64,000 bases of DNA from Candidatus Nitrososphaera gargensis Ga9.2 (GTDB lineage Archaea; Thermoproteota; Nitrososphaeria; Nitrososphaerales; Nitrososphaeraceae): the NCBI RefSeq assembly GCF_000303155.1, contig NC_018719.1, positions 1,922,001 through 1,986,000 on the forward strand, read 5' to 3'. Made by a program: the position numbers and the translations under genes. Each line of letters opens with the position of its first letter. Position 1 is the first letter of the stretch. Under the pieces are notes generated by a model. The model saw nothing but the letters and a program-made list of their open reading frames with translations, did not search any database and had not been told where the DNA came from. Below, in pieces: positions 51,432 to 59,737 of the stretch.

Positions 51432-51569
51432 TCAGGCAGCTTCTACGTGCGAGCTCTCCGTCGGTACCTCGCCATGACGCTTCCTTGCCGCCCTTGTGCC
51501 AAACAGTATGGCTGTGAGGAAGGCAAAGATGCCAGCGGCTATGGCGTAGCTCATGACCGAGTCGGCCAT
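51432..51569 (-). CDS. 45-aa single-span membrane micro-protein
   Basis: ATG 51569 to TGA 51432: ADSVMSYAIAAGIFAFLTAI then LFGTRAARKRHGEVP and a short acidic tail. One helix with a positive inside end, a typical archaeal micro-membrane protein. It lies between tRNA-Pro and the broken nitroreductase, near amoA, with no evidence of a link to ammonia oxidation. Confidence 0.55.
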   Translation of the reverse strand: MADSVMSYAIAAGIFAFLTAILFGTRAARKRHGEVPTESSHVEAA

Positions 51570-51644
51570 AACATCATTAGGCAAATGCCGAAGATAAAGA
51601 TTCTCCCAAAGCTCTAGTTGCTTGTTCTAGCTACCGGCAGTCAT

Positions 51645-52179
51645 TCATGAAGTCATTGGGTTACCGTATTTTCCATAGTGGACCAGCTCGCCAAGCAGCA
51701 CGCGATCCTTTCTCCTGCCTGTCAACTTGCCTGCAGGATAATCCAAAGCCTATTACAACTGCAATATTGAGCTCTTTTGGAATTCCAAAATCATTTCGAA
51801 GCTTGTCCTCCTTTATGTCCGCGAACAATCCTAAAGCGACTCCGCGATTCCAGGCGGCCAACTGCGTTGTCCTGCAGCATCTCCCTGCGTCAATCATATG
51901 GAATTTGTGCTTTGGGTTCGTAAGGACAATGATTGCAAAGTTGGCCTCGGCAACCCACTGTCTACTTGTGCTATCTTCGGCAAGCTTTTTGAGCTGATCC
52001 TTGCACTCCACTACGATAAACCACCAGTGTTGGGTGTTAATGCCGCTGCCCATTAGCCTTGCAGCTTCAAGGATGCTCTGTTTTATTTCAGAAAGAACAT
52101 CTTGTGGGCGGAACTGCCGCACGTCAAGCTTTGTCGCTATGCCGTCAAAAATATCATCTAAAAGCCAATTGCGCTTCAA
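51645..52179 (-). pseudogene. nitroreductase-family gene with a late frameshift
   Basis: From 52179 the frame gives an NADPH/FMN nitroreductase (DGIATKLDVRQFRPQDVLSE, AARLMGSGINTQHWWFIVVE, CCRTTQLAAWNRGVALGLFA, ELNIAVVIGFG). After GFG, at about 51743, one extra T throws the frame; the shifted frame continues with the expected PAGKLTGRRKDRVLLGELVH then YGKYGNPMTS and ends at TGA 51645. In the unshifted frame the tail is basic nonsense to 51661. Only the final 30 residues are affected, so the protein might still fold, or the base may be an error. Confidence 0.75.
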
Positions 52180-52218
52180 GCATCTTGATTTTTTCTTAGT
52201 AGCGTCCGCTGGGTCGTG

Positions 52219-52246
52219 GAAAAATTAAAAAGAAAAGGAAAAAGGG
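52219..52246 (-). terminator. T-rich terminator after amoA
   Basis: On the minus strand, beginning a few bases after the amoA stop, runs of T in CTTTTTCCTTTTCTTTTTAATTTTTCC. No clear hairpin. Typical archaeal end signal. Confidence 0.6.
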
Positions 52247-52252
52247 GGAGGT

Positions 52253-52903
52253 TTAGTCCCACTTGCTCCACGCGGCCATCCATCTGTATGTCCACGTGTT
52301 AAGCTTCGCACCCAATGCAGCAATGGGAACTGACAGCACTGCTCCTGCTCCTGAACCCAAGGCTACAGGACTGTTGTAGAACTTGCCCACCTGAGGTTCG
52401 ATTGGCGTCATGTATGCAGGCAGCGTAGGCCTTGGATACTTGAATGCCACTTCGAGCGGGTCTCTGACGAGCAGCAGGTTGACCATGTTGAACAGCGGGA
52501 ACGAGAGGCCAACCAGTGTTCCACCGATAATGATTGCAGCGTGCTTGTTCCTTCTTGTTGCCCAGTATGTGAGATCCAACAGCATTGCTGAAGGTATCCA
52601 CACAGGCACCACGATGAAGTCGTACGGGTAGCCGAGTGCGAACCATGCGCCCTTTGCAACCCAGGTGTAGATTGTCATGATTGTTGCATAGTATGTGGCC
52701 GTTCCTGGTACTCCTGTGAAGAGCATGTAGTATATCGCGCCCACTACGAGCATTGTAGACTGGGAGATCGAGAATACTACGAAGGAGGTCCACATCCAGT
52801 CCGTGTAGAAGATGTAGTCACCTGCGTTGATGGTTAGCAGTGTGCTGTTGACAGCAACCACTACTATGAACAAGTAGTGCGTTGTACGTCTAAGCCAGAC
52901 CAT
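52253..52903 (-). CDS. amoA: archaeal ammonia monooxygenase subunit A
   Basis: 216 residues, exactly archaeal AmoA size, six membrane helices. Family hallmarks: LLTINAGDYIFYTDWMWTSF, STMLVVGAIYYMLFTGVPGT, WFALGYPYDFIVVPVWIPSA, FKYPRPTLPAYMTPIEPQVG. Part of the membrane copper monooxygenase that oxidises ammonia to hydroxylamine. TATA box 28 bases upstream and its own terminator make it monocistronic, although amoX lies just upstream on the same strand. Confidence 0.98.
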   Translation of the reverse strand: MVWLRRTTHYLFIVVVAVNSTLLTINAGDYIFYTDWMWTSFVVFSISQSTMLVVGAIYYMLFTGVPGTATYYATIMTIYTWVAKGAWFALGYPYDFIVVPVWIPSAMLLDLTYWATRRNKHAAIIIGGTLVGLSFPLFNMVNLLLVRDPLEVAFKYPRPTLPAYMTPIEPQVGKFYNSPVALGSGAGAVLSVPIAALGAKLNTWTYRWMAAWSKWD

Positions 52904-52926
52904 TATCTACCCAGACAGAGACGTAG

Positions 52927-52935
52927 TATATAAAA
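52927..52935 (-). promoter_or_regulatory. TATA box of amoA
   Basis: Plus-strand TATATAAAA (minus TTTTATATA), centre 28 bases before the amoA ATG at 52903, implying an almost leaderless message. Confidence 0.65.
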
Positions 52936-53046
52936 TTTTATGCCATGCCCGGGCGCATGCGAAATTCGAGCTTTCCGCATAGCGACAACCCTTGTCTATG
53001 GCAATTCGCATGTGCTAGTATGGAGGGAAGCAAAACTTGAGGAGTG

Positions 53047-53075
53047 AAAAATTAAAACAAAAAGAGGAAAAAGAG
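53047..53075 (-). terminator. T-rich terminator after amoX
   Basis: Minus-strand T runs (CTTTTTCCTCTTTTTGTTTTAATTTTTC) starting about 6 bases beyond the amoX stop and before the amoA TATA box, consistent with separate amoX and amoA transcripts. Confidence 0.55.
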
Positions 53076-53080
53076 GACGT

Positions 53081-53386
53081 TTACGCTCTTGCAGGCTTCT
53101 CGTGCGCTATCTTCATGATGAAGAAGAACCCGAGCGCCTCAATTACGGTCAGGACAGAAAGCGCGTAAATGCCACTTGGCAGCGGGTATGCCCACGGATA
53201 GACGGCTACGCCTACATAGACTCCGCCTGCGGTTGCAGCCCAGCACAGCGCAAAGCCGAGTATGTATATTCCATTCATGTTTTCGACTCTGCGGCCAATC
53301 ATGCGTTCGATGTCATCGCGGCTACCCTCGCCTCCACCGCCACCGCTTCTACGTCCACCACTTCCGTATCCCTTTGGTAGTGTCAT
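53081..53386 (-). CDS. amoX: AmoX, small membrane protein of archaeal ammonia monooxygenase
   Basis: 101 residues with two membrane helices (GIYILGFALCWAATAGGVYVG; PLPSGIYALSVLTVIEALGFF) and a cytoplasmic glycine/arginine-rich start (GYGSGGRRSGGGGGEGS). AmoX is found only in archaeal ammonia oxidisers, next to amoA, and is regarded as an extra subunit. The Gly/Arg-rich N-terminal extension is longer than in marine forms, by my recollection. Confidence 0.9.
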   Translation of the reverse strand: MTLPKGYGSGGRRSGGGGGEGSRDDIERMIGRRVENMNGIYILGFALCWAATAGGVYVGVAVYPWAYPLPSGIYALSVLTVIEALGFFFIMKIAHEKPARA

Positions 53387-53410
53387 TTGCTATACAATCA
53401 GAATATGCCT

Positions 53411-53418
53411 TTTTAAAT
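53411..53418 (-). promoter_or_regulatory. TATA-like box of amoX
   Basis: AT-rich TTTTAAAT (minus ATTTAAAA) centred about 28 bases before the amoX ATG at 53386. Weaker than the amoA box. Confidence 0.45.
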
Positions 53419-53480
53419 TTTGCTGTCAGGCATGCGGGCAGTCTTGGCAAAAACGAAATTCGTCATCAAAAAAGGAAAAG

Positions 53481-54671
53481 TTAGGGAGAGGCAGTACCCT
53501 TGTTGCCAAATAGGCTGCTGCCTATCGATGTGCCTCTTGTTCTGGTGATGATGACCACGAGGCCGATCACAGCTGCCGCGACCATGGCGGCGCTGACGGG
53601 GAATTCTGGAACTACTACTATGCCAAAGTCAGCGCCCTCAACGAACTGACCCGTAGTCTGGCCGCCAAAGGCAGTGATCGTAACTGTGACCATCATCGTT
53701 CCTGTGCCGTTAAAGTTGACTTGATGCGTTGCAGTGCCCAGCTCTGCCACCTGGTTCTTGAGCTCCTGAATCACCTGTCCGCTAGAGTCCTTTATCGTGA
53801 GGTCGTACCTGACATCCAGCAACGGGAACTTCTGCGCATCAAACATCGAGATTCCCAAGCTTACATCGTTGTTTGGCTGGATTTCTTCTGGAGTCCATTC
53901 CAGCCTAATGTAATATCCGCTGTGGGTCCTCTTTTCTATTGGCGGCTTTTGTGCCGCTCCAGATCCGCTGAGTCCTGGGGGCTCGCCCGTGCCGGTCTCT
54001 AGCAGCTCAAATCTGAACTGGGTCACTTCAGATCCCGTTGCATCCTCTGCAAAGGTATCTGCCCTGACAGGGAATGGGAACCCGTTTACGATCCATATCT
54101 TGTTGTCAACGCCTTTATGCCACATGACAAGCGTAGCATCGCAGGAATCTGCTTGACACAGATCCTGTGCACCTTCAAACGCTACTTTTTCCACACCACG
54201 TGGTCTGATCTCTTCGCCTCCAATCGCGGCAATTTTACCCCATGAGCCTGCCGTCAGCGATAGCGGCGCAGATTTTGTAGTGAACGCGTCTAGCCAGTGC
54301 AGAGAACCTTGGTATCCGCCTATGAAATCGTTCATTTCAGCAGGAACTTGGCTTCCGCCTGCAAGATAGGACATGCCGTCGGAAAGCTTCATTATCCCGG
54401 TAATGACATTATTCCCATGTTGTACGGCTGCCGGGACGATCCAGTCTCCATCTTGCTGCTCCTTAAAGTATAGAGTCATCACATAAGGGTCTCCATCGGC
54501 TGTGTCAAGCTCTTGAATCCTGTATGTCACATACATGTCCTGCCTGACACCTTCGCCAGGGTACCAGAGATCGTCTTGTTGCGCATATGCGCTACCGCTC
54601 AAGGCAACTGATGATGCTCCGAACACAAGCATCAAAGCTACCAACGCAAAGGCGAGAAATCTATAACTCAT
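53481..54671 (-). CDS. exported protein with PEF-type C-terminal sorting signal
   Basis: 396 residues. Signal peptide (FLAFALVALMLVFGASSVAL), a long beta-rich outer region with repeated aromatic strands (DMYVTYRIQELDTADGDPYV; GYYIRLEWTPEEIQPNNDVS), two cysteines (LCQADSC), and a tripartite end: VVVPEFPVSAAMVAAAVIGL, a short hydrophobic helix, then TRTRGTS. This is the thaumarchaeal archaeosortase-type signal, here PEFP instead of the usual PEFG. The enzyme should cut there and attach the protein to the cell surface. Directly upstream of amoX, same strand, with its own promoter. Confidence 0.82.
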   Translation of the reverse strand: MSYRFLAFALVALMLVFGASSVALSGSAYAQQDDLWYPGEGVRQDMYVTYRIQELDTADGDPYVMTLYFKEQQDGDWIVPAAVQHGNNVITGIMKLSDGMSYLAGGSQVPAEMNDFIGGYQGSLHWLDAFTTKSAPLSLTAGSWGKIAAIGGEEIRPRGVEKVAFEGAQDLCQADSCDATLVMWHKGVDNKIWIVNGFPFPVRADTFAEDATGSEVTQFRFELLETGTGEPPGLSGSGAAQKPPIEKRTHSGYYIRLEWTPEEIQPNNDVSLGISMFDAQKFPLLDVRYDLTIKDSSGQVIQELKNQVAELGTATHQVNFNGTGTMMVTVTITAFGGQTTGQFVEGADFGIVVVPEFPVSAAMVAAAVIGLVVIITRTRGTSIGSSLFGNKGTASP

Positions 54672-54759
54672 TAATGAAAATAGGAATATGGGAACTGATA
54701 AATGTTTATTCTACAGGTAAACAAATAAGTAGAGCCAGAGGAAGAGTTTCTATACACAA

Positions 54760-54927
54760 ATGTGCAATTGCCCCAAGGTCACATTCTATGAGGTAGAATT
54801 CAAGACAGTCGGGATGAAGGTCGTTGCAAACCACAAGAACTGCGGCGACTTTTTGAACGACGACCAGTTCTCTGCGTTCGAGAAAGAGCTGACAAAGTAC
54901 TGGGGCTTTGAGGAAAAGAAGGAATAA
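54760..54927 (+). CDS. 55-aa cysteine-containing protein
   Basis: ATG 54760 to TAA 54927. Starts CNCPKVTFYEVEFKTVGMKV, then HKNCGDFLNDDQFSAFEKEL, with three cysteines and ending in an acidic/lysine tail. Could bind one metal ion through the CNC and second C. No family recognised. An AT-rich promoter region shared with the divergent exported-protein gene lies upstream. Confidence 0.6.
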   Translation: MCNCPKVTFYEVEFKTVGMKVVANHKNCGDFLNDDQFSAFEKELTKYWGFEEKKE

Positions 54928-55040
54928 TCGCCTTTATATGTTAAAAAAGCGTGCCGTTTAAATTCACCGGCGCTGCCCGCTTGCCTACTGTGCGTCAACT
55001 TTATTAATGCCGGTATGAATTGCGTTGTAGGTGGTTTCGG

Positions 55041-55295
55041 ATGACCAAAATGTTAAACGTGAATATCGACACGTCAGGAATAGATGCGAATGAAGCCAAG
55101 GAATGGGTTAATGAGCTTGCCAACGTCTATGCAGATATGCAGATTTCAGACGTGAACGTTTCAGGCAACAAGATCTCGTTCAAGGCTGGCTTTTCAGGAA
55201 TGGACGACACTGAGCCAGACGACGTCAAGATGAAGATCGAAGAATACCTGACGATGAACGAGACGTTCCACGCAAAAAGCATAAACGTACGCTAA
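55041..55295 (+). CDS. small conserved hypothetical protein (84 aa)
   Basis: ATG 55041 chosen (a frame back to 55020 lacks an ATG). MLNVNIDTSGIDANEAKEWV, VYADMQISDVNVSGNKISFK, then helix DDVKMKIEEYLTMNETFHA and strand KSINVR: a compact beta-alpha fold, acidic overall. No motif of known function. Confidence 0.65.
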   Translation: MTKMLNVNIDTSGIDANEAKEWVNELANVYADMQISDVNVSGNKISFKAGFSGMDDTEPDDVKMKIEEYLTMNETFHAKSINVR

Positions 55296-55392
55296 AAGGC
55301 TACAAGCCTTTTTTCTTATCTTTTCTACAATCATTGCTTACCAATCATGATCAATTATTACTAAGTATTAAATAGAAAATTCCTGTCTCGTT

Positions 55393-55644
55393 ATGCAGAT
55401 GACTTGTAAAGGTATATGCATCCGTCACAAGGCTCAAAAGCCAGTCGGCTCAGGCCGGTACGCAAGCGGACAGAAGAGATGCCAGATTTGTGAGATATTC
55501 ATCAAATGGGATGGCTTGTGGTGCCCATGCTGCGGCTATCGTCTTAGGACAAAGCCAAGGAACCTGAAGTACAAGGCGAAGCTTCGAGCCAGAACCAGTG
55601 GCAGAGTCGAAGCGCCACCGGTGCTCACCGTCAGGCGGAAGTAG
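55393..55644 (+). CDS. zinc-ribbon protein, basic (DNA/RNA-binding type)
   Basis: 83 residues; start at ATG 55393 or ATG 55399. TCKGICIRHKAQKP, RCQICEIFIKWDGLWCPCCG give two Cys pairs of a zinc ribbon, followed by a strongly basic tail (YRLRTKPRNLKYKAKLRART). Proteins of this shape occur in many thaumarchaeal genomes, often in several copies, and are presumed nucleic-acid binders. Confidence 0.75.
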   Translation: MQMTCKGICIRHKAQKPVGSGRYASGQKRCQICEIFIKWDGLWCPCCGYRLRTKPRNLKYKAKLRARTSGRVEAPPVLTVRRK

Positions 55645-55661
55645 TAGTAATAAAGTAATAA

Positions 55662-56525
55662 TCAGCAGCCCTTCAGGCCACTGTTAGCGGCCCTAAAGAG
55701 GCGCTTTTGCATCTTTTCAAGATGCTGTACATCACTGGACAAGTCCAGCGCAAGCTGAACTAACTTTGCATACTGGTTATGAAATAGGTCCTTCCTGCCT
55801 GCAAGATTTTTTGCTGCAACCCTACCGACATAGTAGTAGCAGTCGGCCAGCATGCTGCGGCCAAGTAAGTAGTCCACTTTAGAAACAAAAAGATCCCTGT
55901 CATAGTCTTTTGATTTTAGCTCTTTGATGGCTTCAATGGATCGCGATATCACCGGCCGAGTGGCACGCTCTATCCCGATGCATTCAAGCGCAACCTCCAC
56001 CCCTTCTGCCATGCCACTGGCATCATCAGCCTGCCTTGCCTGCTCTAACTCGTGTAGTGGCATCGGCCTACCGCCTGACAGGGCAAGCATGCCTCCCATG
56101 AAATCGTAGGCGGCGAGTTTGAGCCACATTGCGGCCACCGCTGGGTGCTTGGCCTCTTTCATTTTTTGCTGGCAAAAGAGCGAGCTTATCAGCGATTTTC
56201 TGCCGGCGGCTGCCAGCGCCTTGCTGTATTTTGTCGGCGTAATGTCCTTGGCTATTGATGATAGAATGAACTTGGTGTCCTTGAGCACTGTCATGCTGCC
56301 CAGCTCGACAACATGGTTTCTCACCGGCCCGGTAAAATGCACAAGCTCTACTGCAAGGCCATCCACCTGCACGACTCTGTTATTATTCTGGTTTTCTGGC
56401 GCAAACACTACCAGATCGTACTCGCAGCAGTCAAGTGATGTTTCCGATGTGCGGCATCCGATCAATGCTACGGGGTGTGGGATGCTATCGGCGAACTTGA
56501 TGACCGCTGTTGGAACCTTGGGCAA
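55662..56525 (-). CDS. hypothetical protein, nucleotidyltransferase-like N-terminus
   Basis: 287 residues from TTG. PVALIGCRTSETSLDCCEYD then LVVFAPENQN resembles the G-S...D-x-D/E strand-helix of minimal nucleotidyltransferases, though the usual serine and second aspartate are altered (CCEYDLVVF). The remaining 200 residues are helical (RSLISSLF, YLLGRSMLADCYYYVGRVAA). May be a dead or atypical nucleotidyltransferase. Divergent from the nucleotide-sugar dehydrogenase. Confidence 0.6.
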   Translation of the reverse strand: MPKVPTAVIKFADSIPHPVALIGCRTSETSLDCCEYDLVVFAPENQNNNRVVQVDGLAVELVHFTGPVRNHVVELGSMTVLKDTKFILSSIAKDITPTKYSKALAAAGRKSLISSLFCQQKMKEAKHPAVAAMWLKLAAYDFMGGMLALSGGRPMPLHELEQARQADDASGMAEGVEVALECIGIERATRPVISRSIEAIKELKSKDYDRDLFVSKVDYLLGRSMLADCYYYVGRVAAKNLAGRKDLFHNQYAKLVQLALDLSSDVQHLEKMQKRLFRAANSGLKGC

Positions 56526-56620
56526 TCATGCGGAATTGGAAGCTTCGGAAATTTAACCTGTTACGAGACGCTAAAATAATCAACTCTAATATATGAACAG
56601 AAACCATATGTTAGCGCACC

Positions 56621-57997
56621 ATGAAGGGGGGCAAAGCCAAGACGGTCTCGGCGACCAAGTACAACAGCAAAGCGGACCTCGCAAGAAGAGTCAAATCGGG
56701 CGAATTCAAAATCGCGGTTTATGGTCTTGGACATGTAGGGTCTCCTCTCGCTTCAGTGTGGCTCCGGGCAGGAGCATATGTCATCGGGGTCGACAAGTCC
56801 CCAAGAGTGCTAGAAAATGCAAAGAAGGGCAAGACCCACGTGCCAGAGCCGGGGGTGAACGAGGCATTTTCAAAGGGCCTCAAGGACAAGAGGTTTTACG
56901 TTTACGATGATCCAGTCAAGGCATCGCAGAACGCTCACTTCAAATTGATATGTGTCCCGGTGCTGCTCACCGATTCGTTTTCTGCAGATCTTGCCGCAGT
57001 AAAGCAGGTCGCATCTGCGATCGGGCGCGGGCTGAAAAAGGGCGATGTTGTCTCGCTCAACCCGAGCGTGCCGCCTGGCACGTCAGAAGATGTAGTATTG
57101 CCAATACTGGAAAAGGAGAGCGGGCTGCAGGCCGAGTGGGACTTTTATATGGTATACAACCCGGAGAGGATCTACGAAGGCAGGGCGATCGAGGACATTG
57201 AAGAACGGTATCCTGCAGTTATTGCAGGCGCTGGTCCAAAGAGCCTAGAAATTGGAAGCAAGCTTTATTCGCTTGTCGCCAAAAAAGGCGTGATCAAGAT
57301 GAGCAGTATGAGGACGGCAGAGACGGAGAAGCTTCTCGAAGGCGTCTATCGCGACGTCAACATTGCGCTTGCAAACGAAATGGCCAAGTTCTGCGAAAAA
57401 GTAGGAGTCGACTTTTGGGAGGCAAGGGAAGCCGCCAACTCGCAACCATTCTGCCATATACACAAGCCGGGAGCCGGCGTGGGCGGCGCATGCATACCGG
57501 TATACCCGCATTTTGTGCTGCACACTGCCGACATTAACAAAGTCGAATGCAACATCACCCGGCTTGGGAGGAATGTCAACGACTCGATGCCTGCCTACTG
57601 TGTTGACCAAGCGATGAAACTGCTTGAGGGAGCGAGCGTTTCACAGTCGACAGTCACGCTGTTGGGGCTTGCGTTTAGGGGCAGCGTATCTGACACCCGG
57701 CTGTCGCCCACATACAAGATAATTGAAGAGCTGAAAAAGCTGAAAGTAAAAGAGATCCGCGTGCACGACCCGCTTGTAGCAAGCGATCCTGCCCTGCCGC
57801 AGGATGTCATGCTGACTTCGAACCTCTCAAAGGCAGTGCAGGGTGCCGACCTCGTGATGCTGGTTTCGGATCACCCGGAGTATAGAAGCCTGACGCAGCG
57901 GGAGCTAGGCGGAGCGCCGGTGTACGACGGCCGTGGAATCCTTGACGGATCAAGATTTGCAAGCGGTAGGTTTGCTGCGATCGGCAAGCCTAGGTAG
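56621..57997 (+). CDS. nucleotide-sugar dehydrogenase (UDP-glucose/ManNAc type)
   Basis: 458 residues, ATG start. NAD-binding KIAVYGLGHVGSPLASVWLR (about 28-47), SLNPSVPPGTSEDVV, KLLEGVYRDVNIALANEMAK, catalytic cysteine in GAGVGGACIPVYPHF, and a C-terminal UDP-binding domain (LGLAFRGSVSDTRLSPTYKI). Oxidises a nucleotide sugar to the uronic acid for cell-surface glycans. Exact sugar not readable; the GACIPVYP loop is like ManNAc dehydrogenases. Confidence 0.92.
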   Translation: MKGGKAKTVSATKYNSKADLARRVKSGEFKIAVYGLGHVGSPLASVWLRAGAYVIGVDKSPRVLENAKKGKTHVPEPGVNEAFSKGLKDKRFYVYDDPVKASQNAHFKLICVPVLLTDSFSADLAAVKQVASAIGRGLKKGDVVSLNPSVPPGTSEDVVLPILEKESGLQAEWDFYMVYNPERIYEGRAIEDIEERYPAVIAGAGPKSLEIGSKLYSLVAKKGVIKMSSMRTAETEKLLEGVYRDVNIALANEMAKFCEKVGVDFWEAREAANSQPFCHIHKPGAGVGGACIPVYPHFVLHTADINKVECNITRLGRNVNDSMPAYCVDQAMKLLEGASVSQSTVTLLGLAFRGSVSDTRLSPTYKIIEELKKLKVKEIRVHDPLVASDPALPQDVMLTSNLSKAVQGADLVMLVSDHPEYRSLTQRELGGAPVYDGRGILDGSRFASGRFAAIGKPR

Positions 57998-58031
57998 GTT
58001 TAATACCGCCTGAAAAAAGATTTTCAGATGT

Positions 58032-59075
58032 TTGCCCCGCAATCTGGACCTTTTGCTGACGGTCGCTTGGGAGAATAATTCCGTAGTGCTCATTGACCAG
58101 ACGAAGCTTCCGAACAAGCTGGTCTATGTAAAGTGCAAGGACTATCGGGAGGTGGCCGAAGCGATAAAAAAGCTTGTAGTGAGGGGCGCGCCTGCCATCG
58201 GCGTTACTGCTGCCTTTGGGCTTGCACTTGCGGCCCAGCAGAGCAAGGCCAAGACTCTGCCAGAGCTCATGACAGACCTTGACACCGCGTTCAAGGTGCT
58301 GCGGGCTACGCGCCCAACTGCCGTCAACCTGTTCTGGGCGCTAGAGCGCGTGATGGGCAGGGCAAAGAAGGCGAAAACGCTGCAGGAAGCGAAAAAAGCT
58401 GTGTTTGATGAGGCTCTCAAGATGTCTGACGAGGACATCAATGCAAACAGGCAGATGGGCGCTAACGGCGCCAAGCTGTTCAGAGACGGCGACATTGTGC
58501 TCACTCACTGCAACGCCGGCTCACTTGCAACGGTTGCCTATGGCACTGCACTTGGAGTAATTCGAGCGGCAAGGGAATCTGGCAAGCGCCTGAGCGTCAT
58601 CGCAACTGAAACGCGGCCGGTCATGCAGGGCTCACGCCTTACAGCGTTTGAGCTACAGCACGACGGAATAGATGTCAGCCTTATACCCGATACTGCGGTG
58701 GGCCATATGATGGCAAGGGGCGCGATCAGGCGGGTGATCGTTGGTGCAGACAGAGTCCTTCGCACTGGTCACGTGTTCAACAAAATAGGCACTTATCAGG
58801 TGGCAATCCTTGCAAACAAGCACAAGATCCCGTTCTATGTTGCAGCTCCGCTGTCGACGTTTGATTTTGAGAGCAACCCTGAAGACGTTGTCATTGAAGA
58901 GCGGTCGGTCGATGAAGTTGTCAGGGTGGGCAAAAAGAGGGTCGCGCCCAAGGGAGTGAGGGTGTTCAACCCGGCGTTTGACATGACTCCTCCTGAGCTC
59001 ATTACAGGCATAATCACCGAGCGTGGGGTGCTCACGCCGCCGTTTGAGAAGAACCTAAAGGCGCTGTTAGGCTAG
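58032..59075 (+). CDS. mtnA: S-methyl-5-thioribose-1-phosphate isomerase
   Basis: 347 residues. VVRGAPAIGVTAAFGLALAA (RGAPAIG), LTHCNAGSLATVAYGTALG (catalytic Cys), IATETRPVMQGSRLTAFEL, VIVGADRVLRTG (catalytic Asp) and a late FNPAFDMTPPELITGIITE. All MtnA active-site residues are present. Acts in methionine salvage; the ribose-1,5-bisphosphate isomerase of AMP degradation is a related alternative. Confidence 0.92.
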   Translation: MPRNLDLLLTVAWENNSVVLIDQTKLPNKLVYVKCKDYREVAEAIKKLVVRGAPAIGVTAAFGLALAAQQSKAKTLPELMTDLDTAFKVLRATRPTAVNLFWALERVMGRAKKAKTLQEAKKAVFDEALKMSDEDINANRQMGANGAKLFRDGDIVLTHCNAGSLATVAYGTALGVIRAARESGKRLSVIATETRPVMQGSRLTAFELQHDGIDVSLIPDTAVGHMMARGAIRRVIVGADRVLRTGHVFNKIGTYQVAILANKHKIPFYVAAPLSTFDFESNPEDVVIEERSVDEVVRVGKKRVAPKGVRVFNPAFDMTPPELITGIITERGVLTPPFEKNLKALLG

Positions 59076-59134
59076 CCTAGCCTCTACGGATAAAGTATTT
59101 ATCGTGTTTTTGCCCACATACTGCACGGCCACAT

Positions 59135-59737
59135 ATGTCACAACAGCAGACAGTCACAGAGGCTCAGGTTTACGACGCCCTGAAAAAATGCATGGATCCG
59201 GAAATACCGGTCAATGTAGTCGACCTTGGGCTCATTTATGGTGTCAAGGTCGCTAGCGGCAAGGATGTGGACATCAAGATGACCATGACCACTAGAGGCT
59301 GTCCTCTTCACGATACTCTGGTAAGCGACGTCAAGCGCTATGTCAGCAAGATAAACGGTATCGGCAACATTAATGTCGAGATCGTGTGGGACCCGCCATG
59401 GACGCTTGAAAAGATGAACCCTGATGTTCGCGAAAAGCTCGGATTTGGCAAGCCCAGGCTCCGCTTTCAGATCGATTATGAAAAGAGCAAGCCTCTCAAG
59501 ATGGGCAAGTTTGCAAAGCAGGAGGACGGCTCGCTGATCCTTGCAAATGACAAGGATCAAGGGTTCATGGTAAACGAGGCAATAGTAGAGTTCTGGAACA
59601 CTTGCGACGGCACCAAGACAATAAACCAGCTAACCGACCAGTTTTCGGCAAAGCTTGGTATGCCCAGGCAGCAGGTCGAGCAGGAAGTAGTCCAGCTGGT
59701 GCAGCAGTTGCTTGAAGCCGAGCTGCTTAAAGCCTGA
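59135..59737 (+). CDS. MIP18 (DUF59/SufT-like) domain fused to PqqD-like domain
   Basis: 200 residues. Residues 8-105: YDALKKCMDPEIPVNVVDLG then MTMTTRGCPLHDTLVSDVK and VEIVWDPPWTLEKMNPDVRE are the MIP18 family pattern (DPE...D-x-G, TTRGCP, W-x-P-P-W), linked to Fe-S assembly. Residues 115-200: LILANDKDQGFMVNEAIVEF then TINQLTDQF resemble the PqqD peptide-chaperone wing. Overlaps the next gene by one base. The fusion is unusual. Confidence 0.82.
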   Translation: MSQQQTVTEAQVYDALKKCMDPEIPVNVVDLGLIYGVKVASGKDVDIKMTMTTRGCPLHDTLVSDVKRYVSKINGIGNINVEIVWDPPWTLEKMNPDVREKLGFGKPRLRFQIDYEKSKPLKMGKFAKQEDGSLILANDKDQGFMVNEAIVEFWNTCDGTKTINQLTDQFSAKLGMPRQQVEQEVVQLVQQLLEAELLKA

